Below, in pieces: positions 35,893-46,833 of a stretch of 64,000 nt of DNA. A program made the translations under genes and the position numbers. This DNA comes from Chrysaora quinquecirrha. Taxonomy: Eukaryota; Cnidaria; Scyphozoa; Semaeostomeae; Pelagiidae. The notes beneath the pieces were generated by a model. That model made no database searches. It worked only from the letters and a program-made list of their open reading frames with translations, and was not told the origin of the DNA. The DNA lies in the NCBI GenBank assembly GCA_014526335.1, contig JACTAT010000057.1:749465-813464 (forward strand). Reading direction: 5' to 3'. The number at the start of each line of letters is the position of its first letter. Position 1 is the stretch's first letter.

Positions 35893-36076
35893 CTTGAAAA
35901 TTCTATTTTGAATTGACTCCAAAGTAAATTCTCTGCGCTTGCGCAGTAGATTGATCATGAAGTCGCAAAAATTGATCAATCTACGAAATCTACGCTGAAA
36001 AGATTTTAAAAAGAGAGCTCTCCATAAAAATATAATAAAAGTCATGATAAAAATCATTTTGTAGCTTATTATTACC
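35893..36076 (-). promoter_or_regulatory. 184 bp gap between BCCIP stop and RMND5 start
   Basis: Both genes are on the minus strand. The gap holds a pyrimidine-rich 3' splice-site-like AAATCTTTTCAG at about 35997-36008 and an NRF1-like site closer to RMND5. It may serve as promoter or as a trans-splice acceptor. No AATAAA is seen in the gap, so BCCIP 3' end formation may lie inside RMND5. Confidence 0.4.
35934..35945 (-). promoter_or_regulatory. NRF1-like site upstream of RMND5
   Basis: The minus strand reads TGCGCAAGCGCA, 42 bp upstream of the RMND5 ATG. It matches 11 of 12 positions of the NRF1 consensus YGCGCAYGCGCR. In a surrounding with few CpGs it stands out, which suggests that RMND5 has its own promoter inside the short gap after BCCIP. 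Confidence 0.45.
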
Positions 36077-39000
36077 TCATTTATGAAGCATAGTTTCAAT
36101 TTTGTTAATAATTTCATCAAGTTTTTCATATTCAATTAACATTACCGTCCTAAGCGTATTCATAGCATTGTCCCCAACATTCCAACAACCGCTTACAGCA
36201 AAACCAGTTGCTTTCGTTACTGAATAACTGAATGCCAGCGAAGATTCCTGAAAAGGCAACAAACGAACGTATTGGAAATTTATATTTCATAATTCATAAA
36301 TATCTCAATGAACAAAAAAAATTATAAGACATAAAAACATTAACTATGCTTATTTTAAATTTTAACCATACAGTATCTTTCTTTATTGACATATCGCTTT
36401 GAAATGCGACTCGCAGTTGAAGCATTGAAGTAAGGGAAAATTCGAGTGAACTTGACGAAAAAATAGCATAACAACCTGAGAATGGTATGAAAACATGCTT
36501 TTCAAAGGCTTTTTTCTTCGCAAGGGCGACGGTTTGCTAGATGTGGTGAAAGAAAGGATGTGCGAAGAAAATAGATAGAAAAGATATTCGCTTCTCTTGC
36601 AAGTAGACTGAAAGAAATGAATGGCTGAATGGCAGAAAGTATTTTATCATGATGCATTTCGGTTAATGGCTAAAGGATCGTTGTTAGACTTGTTATAGAA
36701 CGCGATGCATCTTCGTCAAATGCCATCAATGCCATTTTTTGCATCATCCGTGATAAGGGCGGGCAATACCCAGATGTATATCGAAATGCATCAATTGGAA
36801 TTGTGAAGCTACTCAATAAAAGTCACTTAGTTACCTGAAAAAATATTTCATCTTCAGGGTTAACAAATTGTAAACTTTCTTCTCTTGTTGGTTTTCCTTT
36901 TTTTCTCTTTTTTCCTTTCGATTGTTGAGATGTTGATGAACATGATTGATCATTAAAATTGTTTGTCGAATATTCTAAATCTTTTACAGTTTTAACAGAT
37001 TTTGTAATAAACAGAATATAATCCATATTACTTATCTGACCCTAGAATAGAAGGAAAAGGCAATAACATAGGAAATATGAAATTATTTTAATAAAAAATA
37101 TTACAGATAGAAACCGATCCCTTAATTATTCAATTCGGATTTATCAAGGCTGTTTCTGACTACCGTATTACACATGATGAACAATGCTTATCATGACAAG
37201 CCCTTGGTATCAAGCGTCAGTGCAGCGTTTCGGTGAGCTGGGAGACGGGGTTTATCAAACGATGGACGATGGTCAGAAACGGATCTCTCCAGAAACGTTG
37301 CCATGATTATATCAAAGGTATGTCATGGTGAGCGGTGATTATAATATGTAATACGATGTCTGATTTTCAAAACAGAATTCAGCCTCTTTTTGTTCAGCTA
37401 AAAGATACACAGAAAACTTCGTCAATATAGCGACGAAATAAATATAGTGAGAGATGAACGAACGACAAAAAAAACATAGGCTCCCACAAGTATAGGGTTT
37501 TCCCTTGAAATTGCGCGTTATTCTGCCGAAGTTTTATAAAGTTATAGCCTAACCCTGAACCCATACCATCGTTCATCCGCTATGAGGTTGAATGTTAAAT
37601 CCATTAGAATAACAACAACGATATGAAAAGAAAATGCTCTGAGAGATTGAGGGGAACGACGAGACTGGTGGCTCTTTTGAATTTATACCAGCTCATCTTC
37701 ATTTATATATCTTTTTATTTCATCTACAGGCTTTTTACTGTTCATTATGTATGGTATTACATTGGCCAATGCGACAAAGAATTACGTTAACTTAATCTGC
37801 TATCGATAAGAGACTTCTATTATGATGTCTATACAAAAACAAGGCAAAACTACCTACCCCTGACTTCGCCTCCTTTATTTCAGTTCTGAAATAGAAAATT
37901 TTTGAAGTAATATGACATAAAACGAATATGAAATAAACACACCGATCTCGTTATATCTTCTAGCAGGCAAAATCTTTTGCTAATCTGCAGCTTAAATTTT
38001 TGTCCAACCAATCATCTAATATCTATACCGTAAACCCTGGAATAAGCCCCTAGCTTCGAATAAGCCCTCCTATGGAAGAAGCCCCCACCTGAGAATTTAT
38101 TTTTGCAAATAGGCCCTCCTCTCAAATAAGCCCCCATGGGGAATTATTCAAAGGATTTATGAATTTGTTTCTGTCTGAAATGCATTTTCAACTAATTATA
38201 ACACTGAACAAGTTGGGCCTGACAGGTTCACTATCAATTCAATCAGCCATTGGCTTTTGGCAAACAGCTGATTTCGATAAAAGAGTACAGACTTTTCTCT
38301 CTGCTTTTCTTTCAACAACACACTTGAACCATTGAACATTAAAATAAGGCCTCCCCTCAAATAAGCCCACCATCAAATTCATTTTGCAAATAATCCCCAC
38401 GAGGATTTATGGTAAGTGCTAATTTCATAATGGCATCTTCACGCATCTTTTTACAAAATTCAGTTATCCTTAATCTTCTTTCAGACAATGTAACTTAACA
38501 CTAAACGAAAATGAAATTTAGAACACATAATCTATAAATGATGTATAACAAAGAAAAGAAGAAGGGACAGAGGTTTTTAAAATAGACAAATCACACTGAC
38601 TTTTAAGGTTATTACAAAAATAAATTATCAATAAAAATTTACCTGAGAGAGGCATACAATGGTAATGAAACATCAACAGGAATGTTAATAAATCTTTCAC
38701 TAATGAGCAATCCTGTCTTTTTCTCTAGCATATCTTCAAACTGTTTAGACTTTTCCACAGCAGTTTCTTTGCATTTTTGCTTCACTGACTTGAACAGCTC
38801 ACTTACACATTTCTTCTCCTAGAAATGATTTAGTTAAAAGAATTTTCTTTCCATTTCTTAATTTTCGTTGAAAGGTAATTAGTTAATAAATAAATAATAA
38901 TGATTTCTGAAACTCAGAATGAATAATAGGCAACAAACCTTATTTTTATTCAAGTCAAGAAGAGTTGTTATGCCATATACTGTTTTTTCTTCATCTTCTG

Positions 39001-40543
39001 CCATCTAAGATTTAAGGTTTACAATACAGTTTTGAATAGAATTATTTTAACCTTTTGGCAAATGTGTCTGATGAAGTAAATGTGAAGTGGTGTTTTAGTG
39101 CCAGTTGCTAGGATCTCAGATAGACTGAAGAGACTTCAACTCTGGCTGTGATGCTACCCTGGCTGAGGGTTGAACACCAACCTCGGCAAGCTTTTGACAA
39201 ATAAGTCAGTTGGATTAGTCCATGATGCCACAACACCTTCAACATACAAGTCATGAAACTAGCAGAAACAGAAATTATTAAAATTTTATGAATACGGTAC
39301 ATAGTATATTCACCTTCAAAGTACTTCCAATATTATTTTGTTCAGTCACCAAGTCTGTCAGCTCAGATATATCCATAGGCAACATTACAAAAAGCTGAAA
39401 TACCAAAAATGAGTTAATTTATTACTGATTTGAAAAAATTAGATCTTTTTCAAGGGATAGACATCTTAAAAGTGTTAATCCTTAAGATAATACATCTTTA
39501 AACTTTGTAATAATAATAATAATAATTGAAAATCAATAAGTCTACAGCAGAAATGGAATGAGCACACTTTTCCCCACATTGAATGCATTGGTGAAAATCA
39601 TTGCAATATTACCAGCTACATTAGCTTAGAATAAACCATCACATAAGCTTGTGTTGTTACCAATCAAAAAGACTCTTGCAAAAACATGGTCTTCGATTTT
39701 TGCATATAGTAAATTTCAAAAACTTTTTGTCGCTGTTTTGTATTGTTATATCTATCAGTGTGATAATTATTGCAAGTAATGTAGTAAATATTTGACCTTT
39801 GCTGTTTCTATTTCACCTTAGAATGATTTAGAATGGGCTTTACCCACCTTTTCTGAGCGTTTGAAGGGTGTGGTCCAAAAATTTTTCCTGAAGACCCCAG
39901 AATTTTTGTCTACCCCAATATTCTGGGAATGCCACTACAAATCAGAGGGTGGTCAAAAGGGAGTCACCCTTGATACGTAGTCTTAAAAATAGGTCTACTC
40001 TACTGATGTGTAATTTTTTAGTATACCTGTTTAAGAAGCATTTTAATTCCATGAAAATCATCTGATTCAACAGCAAAACCTTCAAATTCAATGTTCAATT
40101 CCTGAAAGGAGAGTAAAACAAATGTGAATTATGTCACTCTTCTATTGTTAATAGGCCTATATATTTATCATGGATCTCATTTGAACATCATTCTGTCATT
40201 CATCTGGGCTATCAAACTCTCAGATCATTAAAATAGATATGAAGGGAACGATCTCAAGAAAGTAAAAGGCAATAAAATAGCCACAGCCAGGCCAGGGTCC
40301 AACGCCATATGAAAGGCATTTTGCCCTTTTTTTAACCTCATTCAAAATATTATCTTCACTACTACTGCTGCCGTTATCAACATCATCATCACTTGTGTTT
40401 TCATCTTCAGATGACAGAGAATCTTCGTCCTCATCTAAAGTAGCTTTTTCTGCTTTGACAGAATCTTCGTGATTCATTTTTCTTCGCTTTCTTTTGGACT
40501 TTACTTCCATTTTGCTCTTGTCGTTCTTGCTTTTTGACGCCAT
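36077..40543 (-). CDS. BCCIP: BCCIP (BRCA2 and CDKN1A interacting protein homologue), 8 coding exons
   Basis: BCCIP is a conserved nuclear protein (yeast Bcp1) that chaperones ribosomal protein L23 and, in vertebrates, binds BRCA2 and p21. Exons 5' to 3': 40543-40337, 40101-40027, 39394-39314, 39004-38939, 38818-38643, 37885-37858, 37041-36835, 36247-36077. They total 1011 nt, giving 336 residues in consistent phase. The N-terminal 70 residues are a basic stretch followed by an Asp/Glu/Ser-rich tail, as in the family. Then come ELNIEFEGF (human VNIEFEAYS), ELTDLVTEQNNIGSTLK, TGLLISERFINIPVDVSLPL and the C-terminal NTLRTVMLIEYEKLDEI (human PLRTVMLIPGDKMNEI). Exon 6 is a 28 nt microexon. The ATG at 40543 opens MASKSK, like human MASRSK. 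Confidence 0.94.
37205..37345. repeat. Dispersed repeat, family D, copy 2
   Basis: It shares GGATCTCTCCAGAAACGTTG CC and TCAAAGG..GTCATG..GGTGAT with 26215-26330. It is non-coding, in a BCCIP intron. Confidence 0.45.
38027..38415. repeat. AATAAGCCCCC repeat element, copy 1
   Basis: The motif AATAAGCCC with C-rich variants occurs five or six times within about 390 bp, beginning after CCGTAAACCCTGG. A related, reversed copy lies at 46612-46833, also ending in a complement of TAAACCC. The ends are not clear inverted repeats. Confidence 0.5.
39075..39242 (-). repeat. tRNA-derived SINE, family A, copy 6
   Basis: A diverged copy with GTGGTGTTTTAGTGCCAGTT, GCTAGGATCTCAG, TCTGGCTGTGATGCTACC and the terminal ACACCTTCAAC. 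It lies in a BCCIP intron. Confidence 0.65.
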
Positions 40544-41258
40544 TTTCTTCTTCAACCTTCCAAATCATATGCTCCCATTCGTATTGAATTGAATTGAGCA
40601 TGTGCTAGCCTCCTTACCAGATTTGGCTCAGCCAATCAGATGGCGAGTTTTGTAGAAAGTGAATTTTCGATCCTCACCAGTCAATTTTGTTCTGCGAAGG
40701 GTTTTAACAAAAAAGGGCGCGAAAAATGTTCACAAGACTTAGTAAGCAAATCAAGCATAAAATAACATGCATTTTTCCACGTTTTGCTCGGAGAACTCAG
40801 AATGCAAAAACTCCTTTACACTTCATACTATTAATTTATTTTTTGTTACATACACTATTATCATCACAATATCTATAAATTATATCGTCATAATCATAAG
40901 TATAGTAATACTGTAATTAAGTAATGAAATAAAATGTAGCTACTTTTTACATCAATCTATCTTGAGCTAAATTTGTTACTGAATACTATTTGACACTAGC
41001 ATCTTTTTCTCTTTTTGTAAATCTTTGTTCGGAATGTTTTTGTTCTTATCTCCTAGCAAATCAAATTTGCCGGCTTTCATTCATGAGCATATCATCTATG
41101 ACCATTTCTAATCTGCTTCACTTCTAGCAGCGCAGTAGAACTTTCCAAAGCAATCTTTTCATTTTCAGGAGAAAGGCAAAACTCTCGGCAAGCTGAGTTT
41201 CCTTGTGATGGTAATGTGGAGCGAAAAGACATGGCTCGTTCAGATCTTGTATCTAAGT
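40544..41258. other. Intergenic region between GPCR and BCCIP
   Basis: This is 715 bp. Its left part by coordinate, adjoining 41258, is the GPCR 3' flank. The part next to BCCIP carries the CCAAT and E2F-like sites. No ORF of interest. Confidence 0.5.
40716..40724 (-). promoter_or_regulatory. E2F-like site upstream of BCCIP
   Basis: The minus strand reads TTTCGCGCC, a full match to the E2F core TTTSSCGC, about 175 bp before the BCCIP start. A CCAAT box with following CAG lies at 40632-40636, about 90 bp before the start. Together they resemble a promoter of a growth-linked gene. Confidence 0.4.
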
Positions 41259-42781
41259 TCACTGTTCGACCACATGTGAAAACATGAAAATAATCTTCTT
41301 GAAAGCTCTTCTATAATCAGCATTTCGATAAGCATAAATGATTGGGTTCATGGTACTGTTTCCATAATGTAAATATTTAACTGCTGGAATAAGACTGGAA
41401 AATGTTGCATTCCAACATGAGCAATGTTCTGATAAAATATTAAAAAGAAAGAAAGGAAACCAACAAAATAAAAATAAGATGATGACTATGCCAATCATGG
41501 CAGCTAAACGAACTTCTTTTTTTATTGTTTTATGTTGTAAAACTCTTGTTTTGACAGCATGAAAAATCATAACATATGAAGCAATGATAATAAAAGTAGG
41601 AATAAAGAAAATCATGATGACAAGAATGATGATATTGAATTTACTTGGATTTATTGCGGGAAGAACATAAACATGAAGGAAAGCTAAGAGCATGGATATT
41701 AGCCATACTGATGCAATGCCACCATAAATGATTGGACGATTTCGTGATAAATTTCTATGTTTTGCTGGAGATTTAACAGCAAATGTTCTTTCAATGCTGA
41801 TAATTGTCAGGTTGAGAATTGATGCTGCTCCACAAAGAATATCAAATGCTACGTACACTTTACCAGCAGTCATGCCATATCGAATTGTACCTGTAGGAAA
41901 AATAAAACATTAATAAGTTACTAAAACATTTTTAAATGGATTGTCACAGCTGCTTTTCGTTTCAAAACACAAGATAGCAGCATTTTCCAGGCGGTCCCAG
42001 GTTCCTTATGCGACATCACTTAGGAAAGAAACTCCAGAAGATATGCCATGAGTACAATTAAGCTCCACATTAGAAATCCTTTTGATTCACTGTTCTCCCG
42101 TGATTGCCCTAGTGCTTCATATTGCTCTGCAAGAATTAATGGTTTGAGTTCTTCATCAAAGACTGGTTTATTGAAGATGGGACTTTGCCATGCCACGTTC
42201 AGAGGGTTTGAAGAGTGCTTTTTATAAAGTCGCAAAATTTTAAGAAGGCTTTCAAGATTGATTATTAAGCCATTCTTTCGCTTACACGTTTTAAAAACTG
42301 AACTGATTAAAAAGTATCGTGGTTCAATGTGGCTATTTCTTACTGTCAAGATACTACACGACAAACATTAAAACTGTCTCAACTTACCCGTTCTGAGGCA
42401 AAGCCAAAATGACATGGAGAATGTTCCAACAAGAATATCAGACAAGGCCAAGTTGATAACAAAGTAATTAGTGACTGTTCGTAGTTTTCTATCGACAGTT
42501 GAAAATGAAAGACAAACTAAACTGTTGCCAATGAGGATGCAAATCATAAGAAATACAAGGAATACTATTTCCACTGGTCCAGCATGATTGTAGACTGCTT
42601 TGGTAATTGATCTTGCTGTCGAATTAGTGAAATTGAAGCATGCAGTAGAGTTAGTGACGTTGAGACAAGTGACATTGTATACCAGTTTAAGATTTGTTGT
42701 AGAATTATTGACATTGTATTGTGTGACGTTGAACGCCGATTTTGTGACATTGTAGAACGTAGAGTTAGTCAAATTGAACAT
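41259..42781 (-). CDS. Class A (rhodopsin-like) G protein-coupled receptor, 2 coding exons
   Basis: Exons 42781-42388 and 41890-41259 join in phase to 341 residues. The N-terminal 60 residues carry ten N-x-S/T sequons, an unusually dense, repeat-like glycosylation stretch. Seven hydrophobic segments follow: TM1 with GNSLV, TM2 with NLALSD, TM3 ending SIERTFAV (ERT in place of the usual DRY), TM6 with FCWFPFF (CWxP) and TM7 with NPIIYAY (NPxxY). The third loop is short, and the tail after TM7 is only about 20 residues. The ligand cannot be deduced; the layout is near amine/adenosine/melanocortin-type orphan receptors common in cnidarians. The stop codon TGA before the ATG in the same frame supports this start. 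A 3' splice-like site at about 42828 suggests an upstream non-coding exon. Confidence 0.92.
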
Positions 42782-44689
42782 CTTCACAGTGAAATTCAGC
42801 TTCTTCGCCTTTGATGGTCACGTTGCTGTAAAAATAGAAACAGAGCATCATTATTGAAATGAAGAGCTCTCCTTAGTTATAATTGCAAATTACTCAACAA
42901 AAGAAAGAGTGAAGTATTGACAAATTGCAATGTTATCCTTATTTCTCAGACATGATTATCATGATAATCATCAAAAGTAAACCAACTACTTTTAGTTTAC
43001 AAAAATGCAAACGAAGTTGAATTTCAAAAGAGATAACGACCACACCTTAGAGACAATTTACTATCTATAACCCGAAAGTAATACGAAATTCAAGGTCGTT
43101 CATATAAATTTTGATACGAAAAAGAATTACAAAATGAAACAAACTCTTTTGAACCAAATTTCTGTTTAGAGTTATGAAGTTAGTTTGTAAAGAAATTTAC
43201 AATACTAACTGTAGATTTTTACCAAAGCAATTAAATGACACTATTGATTGAAATAATATTGAATGATGAATTCTCATAAAATCAAATTCTCATACTGTAT
43301 CACCCCAAACCATACAGAAAAGGGAACCCTTAAGATGCAAAAGTTGCATAAGGATATAACGAAATCCCGACGAAATACCAATGTTAAGAAAAAAACTCTA
43401 AGATCTAGTCGGATTATATATTTGTGGTTCTTAGAAACCGTTTTATAGATGGAGTACCAAGTGAGAATTAGCAAATTTCGGTTCTTGAGAAACAAATTAA
43501 ACTGATTGCGATGCTCCATACAAATGATTATACAATCAGAAATATGATATTTTATGATTTAGGACAGACAACAAGAACAACAGGCGAATAAACAACGAGT
43601 AAATGTTTTAAAAACAACAAAAATTATATACAATACAAACCATGAATAGCAAGATAGGCAGAATGAAGAAAGAAAGACGGCGTAGCAATGCACAAATCTT
43701 TATTCTGAATAATATGATTGTGGTCATGAGTTTAGTCTAATTGAGTACCATCTGCTTGCACCATTACAGATATGTAATCCTCATAACTTATGAATAAAAC
43801 CAACGAAAACTCAAAGCAGCTGTTCTATCAGAAAATTTTCATCATAAAAGAACCCATACGTTGCAATGCATTTTTATCACCATTAAAACATAAGTATGCT
43901 GTTGTTTTCACACTCAGATCACATCACATGCAGCTGCTGTATTGTTGTTTTGTATCTCATTCTTATTTAATACCTATCTTATGCAGACGAAATGCGATTG
44001 CAGGGTTTGCTTATAATGAAACCTTGACGCTAGTAACTCATTTCAAAACTATTAACAAAATACGAATGAATCAATTGGGCAAGAACGTCAAGTTAATGTT
44101 TATAACAAGAAAATCTGCTTTTCATTAAAAATTCAACTTATCAATCCAACGAGTGAATATTGTAATGGTAACTAGACGTTGGAAATCAAATCAACTAACT
44201 ATGTTGTTATCATAGTCAAAATCTTAATTTGCGAATAGCTTAAATCTGCAGGTGGAACCATTGTCAAGTTTTAAACATAGCATTCTAAATCAGCAAGTTT
44301 CACTTCTTCCCATCATGCAATGCAGTATTATGTTATCACCGAGCTGGTTCTGAGCGCTTTTGGGTGGACTTATAATCGGGAGGGCTTATAGTCGGAGGAG
44401 GAATTATAAACATAAATGTTTCGCTAAGATTCAAGATTTTTGTCTTAGTATTTTTGGCATCTTTATCCACTAAGCAGTATTTAAAAGGAACAACATTTTC
44501 ACAGAAAATAGGAGTCAAGCACTCCTATCTTATAAAACACTTTCTTATAACAAAAGTGTACAGGCATGATACACATAAGGAAACAAGACACATGGAGATA
44601 ACAAATAGAATTACATGAAGACATGAAGAGTCAAAGCAAAGACGACGTCGTTTTGTCTAGACAACAGTCAGAACAAGTTTGGTTTCTTC

Positions 44690-45181
44690 CCAGGGGGGGG
44701 GGGGGGGTACTCATATATCTTTAGGATAGGGGTGCTCAGGTGGAGGTGCCAACCGTAAACCCAAAAAATGACTTCAAGCAAGAAAATTGACCCCAAAAAA
44801 TAATCGCATTGTTATTCATTTAAGGGTCTGGCAACTACAGTACGTATGACAAGGGAGTGGTCGGAAATTTCTGCAATTTTTAAGGATGTGATCATCTTTC
44901 TCTCTTTCCTAAGATTTTAGGACGAAAGCACGACACTACTGTTTCTAGTTGTCAAAAAACTGTGATAATATGATATACTATCAATTCTACTGTCTTATGA
45001 ATTACTGTACTGTATGATTGTATTTGGAGACCCAAAAAAATTATTTTGAATTTCATGAAACAAAAGAAAAAATAAATGCGGGATTGACTGACCCAAAAAA
45101 TAAATTTTACTGCAATTTGAGACCAAAAAAATTAGCCTGAGCACCCCTATCGTAAAGATATATGAGTACCCCCCTGGGGGT
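44690..45181. mobile_element. MITE with inverted termini CCC(A)GGGGGGTACTC, family 1 relative
   Basis: The left end reads GGGTACTCATATATCTTTAG GATAGGGGTGCTCAGG and the right end is its complement (CCTGAGCACCCCTATCG, AAAGATATATGAGTACCCCC). The arms are about 50 bp; the interior is AT-rich with runs of A after GACCC. The terminal GGGGGTACT is shared with the element at 2027. Confidence 0.75.
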
Positions 45182-45533
45182 TTGTTCACACAGTGCTTAT
45201 CGCGGCTAAAGAGATAGAAATCATAAGTTTTATGTTTTAACGATCCCATTCGAGCATTTTAGCACGTAGCACAAACAGAGAAAGAGGGGAGAGAGGGGGG
45301 TCGATACTTCAACACTGATGTGCACGAAAAACTTCCATGTGTCCCTACCACGCAGTTCAAGAATGAGGAAAACTACCGAGAATTGAATAAAAACATTTTT
45401 GCATCACGTCTGCGTTTCGTTTCAACAACTAAAACAAATCTGCATGATTTTTAAGGAAACAATACAATTTTCTATGCAAAATCAATACGAAATGACGAGA
45501 AGAGGAGAGAAGCGGTTTGACTCGCAATCATAG

Positions 45534-45943
45534 GGTACACGCTTTTTTTATAAGGAACCACTTTATAAGGAACCTACATGTAGAAGGCCCGAAAATTTAA
45601 AGAAGTTATACTACTAAAGAGAAAATCACTAAGGAACTTTTCATTGTTGAATATTTTTATCACTGCAAACAATCCAGAATTTGAAAGCCCGTTCCATTCA
45701 TTTGCAGACGAAAATCACATAAATTGTACTTTACGTATGTATCAAATGTTTCCTTGAGTAGTCTCGAACTTTGCTTACATGCAAATGTCTCTGTACGGTA
45801 GTCATTAAACTGTATGTGCAGTTAAAATTAAGGAACTATTAAGGAACTTTTGGAACTACAATCGTCTCAAACGAGGTAAAAAAATAAAGAAACTTTAAGA
45901 ACAAGGCCTTGAGTTAGGTTCTTTATAAAAAAAAGCGTGTACC
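45534..45943. mobile_element. 410 bp MITE with GGTACACGC...GCGTGTACC ends (TATAAGGAACC family)
   Basis: The left end GGTACACGCTTTTTTTATAA GGAACC and the right end GGTTCTTTATAAAAAAAAGC GTGTACC are inverted repeats. AAGGAACTTTT-type motifs recur in the interior. No ORF. Confidence 0.75.
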
Positions 45944-46045
45944 GCATGTGGTACCATCTGGGTACCATAGCCTACATTACACAATGCAGAATGCCCAGCT
46001 AGACCAACAATTTGGTGCCAAAATAAACACGTTACGACTTACGAT

Positions 46046-46475
46046 GTTACACTCATTTTTTTTTTATAAGAAACCGTTTATAAGAAACCGTAGGGCCAGA
46101 TTTTCAAAACTTAAGAAACTTTGGTAGGAGATTTTGTGTGAACCAAAAAAGTTAAGAAACTTTTTCTATTTTTCTTAACGCTACTGTAAGAGAACATTAG
46201 CTTCTAACGTGTTTGTTTTTGTTCCTAGTTCAGTTTGGTTACATTTAATAAGATACTTTAGCTGTTTGCAATGAAATTTGCATTTATTTTTGCTTCCCTA
46301 TATCCAATTCATGTTTGGCAGTGATAGAAAATAAAGAAACGACGGTATATGAAGGAAAATTAGGTTTTTATGTTAAGAAACTTGCTAAGAAACTTTTCGT
46401 ACCATAATTGGGGTGAAAGCTAAGAAACTCTGGTACGAAGATTTAGCATAGTTTCTTATAAAAAAATGAGTGTAC
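46046..46475. mobile_element. 430 bp MITE related to the element at 45534
   Basis: The left end GTTACACTCATT..TATAAGAAACC pairs with the right end GTTTCTTATAAAAAAATGAG TGTAC. Interior AAGAAACTTT motifs replace the AAGGAACTTTT of its neighbour. Only about 100 bp separate the two related elements. Confidence 0.75.
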
Positions 46476-46611
46476 GGGTTTGGGGAGAAATCTCTGAAAT
46501 TTCCAGCTTTCTTCTCTCCACAAGGAAACCTCTTTCGGAAGGATGACTTCAGCCGCTGGGCTTTTCAACAAAACTTTGTGTGTGAGTTGGCCGTTATCAA
46601 GGTTGTGTACC

Positions 46612-46833
46612 ATCCTCGAATTAGCCCCCTACGGACTTAATTATTCTTCATTATTTGGAGGGGAGTTTATTCGAGTTTGGGGCTTAAACCGGGGGGGGGG
46701 AGGGTTATAAAAATATCAACAAAAGCATGATTGATCATCGACTGAGACAATGCATTTTGCTGTCATAGCTCGATAAAAGTACCAATGGACTCCAAAGGAT
46801 AACACCAACATGTCAGGGATGGGGGTTTACGAT
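46612..46833. repeat. AATAAGCCCCC repeat element, reversed copy
   Basis: In complement it reads CGTAAACCCCC at one end and GGGGGCTAATTCGAGG at the other, with TCGAATAAACTCCCCTCC between. It resembles 38027-38415. Confidence 0.4.
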
